From Closterium sp. Naga37s-1 (taxonomy: Eukaryota; Streptophyta; Zygnematophyceae; Desmidiales; Closteriaceae): a stretch of 64,000 nucleotides of DNA. The notes beneath the pieces are model-generated. The model searched no databases and had not been told where the DNA came from. It was given only the letters and a program-made list of their open reading frames with translations. How positions within the stretch are numbered: the stretch's first letter is position 1; the number at the start of each line of letters is the position of its first letter. The stretch is taken from positions 4,766,501 through 4,830,500 of the forward strand of contig CANJKZ010000084.1 of NCBI GenBank assembly GCA_947471745.1, in the 5' to 3' direction. Of this stretch, positions 63,635 to 64,000 are shown one piece after another. The position numbers and the translations under genes are program-made.

Positions 63635-64000
63635 TGTTGTTATAACTGAAGGATCGTAGTGGACAGGATAAGTATGTCAAGTTTCAGAGAAGACAATGAA
63701 GTCTCTGTGATGACCTTGTTAATAAAGTTGAAAGAGAACAAGATGATTATAAGATGGGAGTACAATGATATAATTAGCAATCCTAGATAGCCATGTACTC
63801 TAAGGGGTACATTCCCTTATTAACTGGTTTGCATTGCTACAGTTACCACGAGTCCGCGACTATTGCTCTTCTTGACAGTTACCATGTTGCATCGCGTAAC
63901 TACCAAGTGCGGTTACTGGACGATCAAGAGTCACGACCGTTGACTGTCTTCGACTGTTGACTTTCGGGTGACTCTCGATCTTCCACGTGCTCGATATGAG
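63635..64000 (-). repeat. A3 5' LTR, cut by the window edge
   Basis: Plus strand begins TGTTGTTATAACTG as in the 3' LTR, but has 28 extra bases at 63649-63676. The rest aligns to the 3' LTR up to about 33255. About 100 bp should lie beyond the window. Many substitutions compared with the 3' copy indicate an old insertion. Confidence 0.85.

Larger units (their letters stand above)
32924..64000 (-). mobile_element. Copia element A3, oldest host element, with nested E3, E4 and A2
   Basis: The 3' LTR is at 32924-33352. The 5' LTR begins at 63635 and runs off the window. Pieces of gag-pol lie at 33353-36420, 43816-45397, 49246-50336 and 63544-63622, all on the minus strand. The gaps are E3, E4 and A2, each with matching target duplications. 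Removing them restores one continuous order of gag, protease, integrase, RT and RNase H. Coding pieces have several frameshifts. The protein is clearly diverged from A1/A2, so it belongs to a separate family of the same lineage. Confidence 0.85.

Noticed and set aside
1..64000. A new defence or metabolic gene cluster
   Set aside because: All DNA right of 10.7 kb, apart from about 300 bp, is accounted for by Copia elements. The left part holds two ordinary plant-type genes and a DNA transposon.

Overview
The window looks like nuclear DNA of a land-plant-lineage (streptophyte) eukaryote, most likely a streptophyte alga. Two plant-type genes (a DUF1664 coiled-coil gene with GT-AG introns and an LEA_2/NDR1-like membrane protein gene) sit beside a pogo-type DNA transposon and about 53 kb of nested Ty1/Copia LTR retrotransposons. 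The GC-rich coding style and short-LTR Copia families resemble what I remember of Closterium (Zygnematophyceae). That genus is a guess; the streptophyte placement is firmer.

Region 1-10.7 kb. A DUF1664 gene on the + strand (seven exons visible, 661-5293, 5' end outside the window) carries tandem relics of its own exons in almost every intron. It converges on an LEA_2-type gene on the - strand (5682-6659). Next comes a 3.15 kb pogo/Tigger-like element (7571-10724) with imperfect 24-bp terminal inverted repeats, TA target duplication, hairpin subterminal repeats and a decayed five-exon DDE transposase gene.

Region 10.7-64 kb. Three long-LTR Copia elements (called A1, A2, A3; LTR about 430-460 bp) have been hit by six short-LTR Copia elements (called E1-E6; LTR 124-160 bp). 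A1 (+ strand, from 10742, 3' truncated) contains E1 (13675-21339), E2 (21689-29130) and E6 (30556-32638). A3 (- strand, 32924 to beyond the right edge) contains E3 (36427-43815), E4 (45398-49245) and the whole of A2 (50337-63543). A2 in turn contains E5 (52389-59486). Seven of the insertions are closed by matching target duplications (GCATA, GATGG, TATAT, GCGCCT, GAGTT, GTAGT, GACCG), so the order of events can be read directly.

The Copia order GAG-PR-INT-RT-RH is visible in both groups. A-type elements have a gag start codon lying inside the primer-binding site, a canonical CCHC knuckle and an unusual protease motif DSCCG. E-type elements have a GC-rich minisatellite leader, an enlarged C-X13-C-X3/4-H-X4-C gag motif, a glycine/alanine/glutamate repeat linker between integrase and reverse transcriptase, and conserved RNA hairpins in the LTR, just after the primer-binding site and at the polypurine tract. 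E5 has identical LTRs and a 1732-codon open pol frame but has lost the N-terminal gag domain. I see no complete tRNA or rRNA gene, no CRISPR array and no prokaryotic feature.
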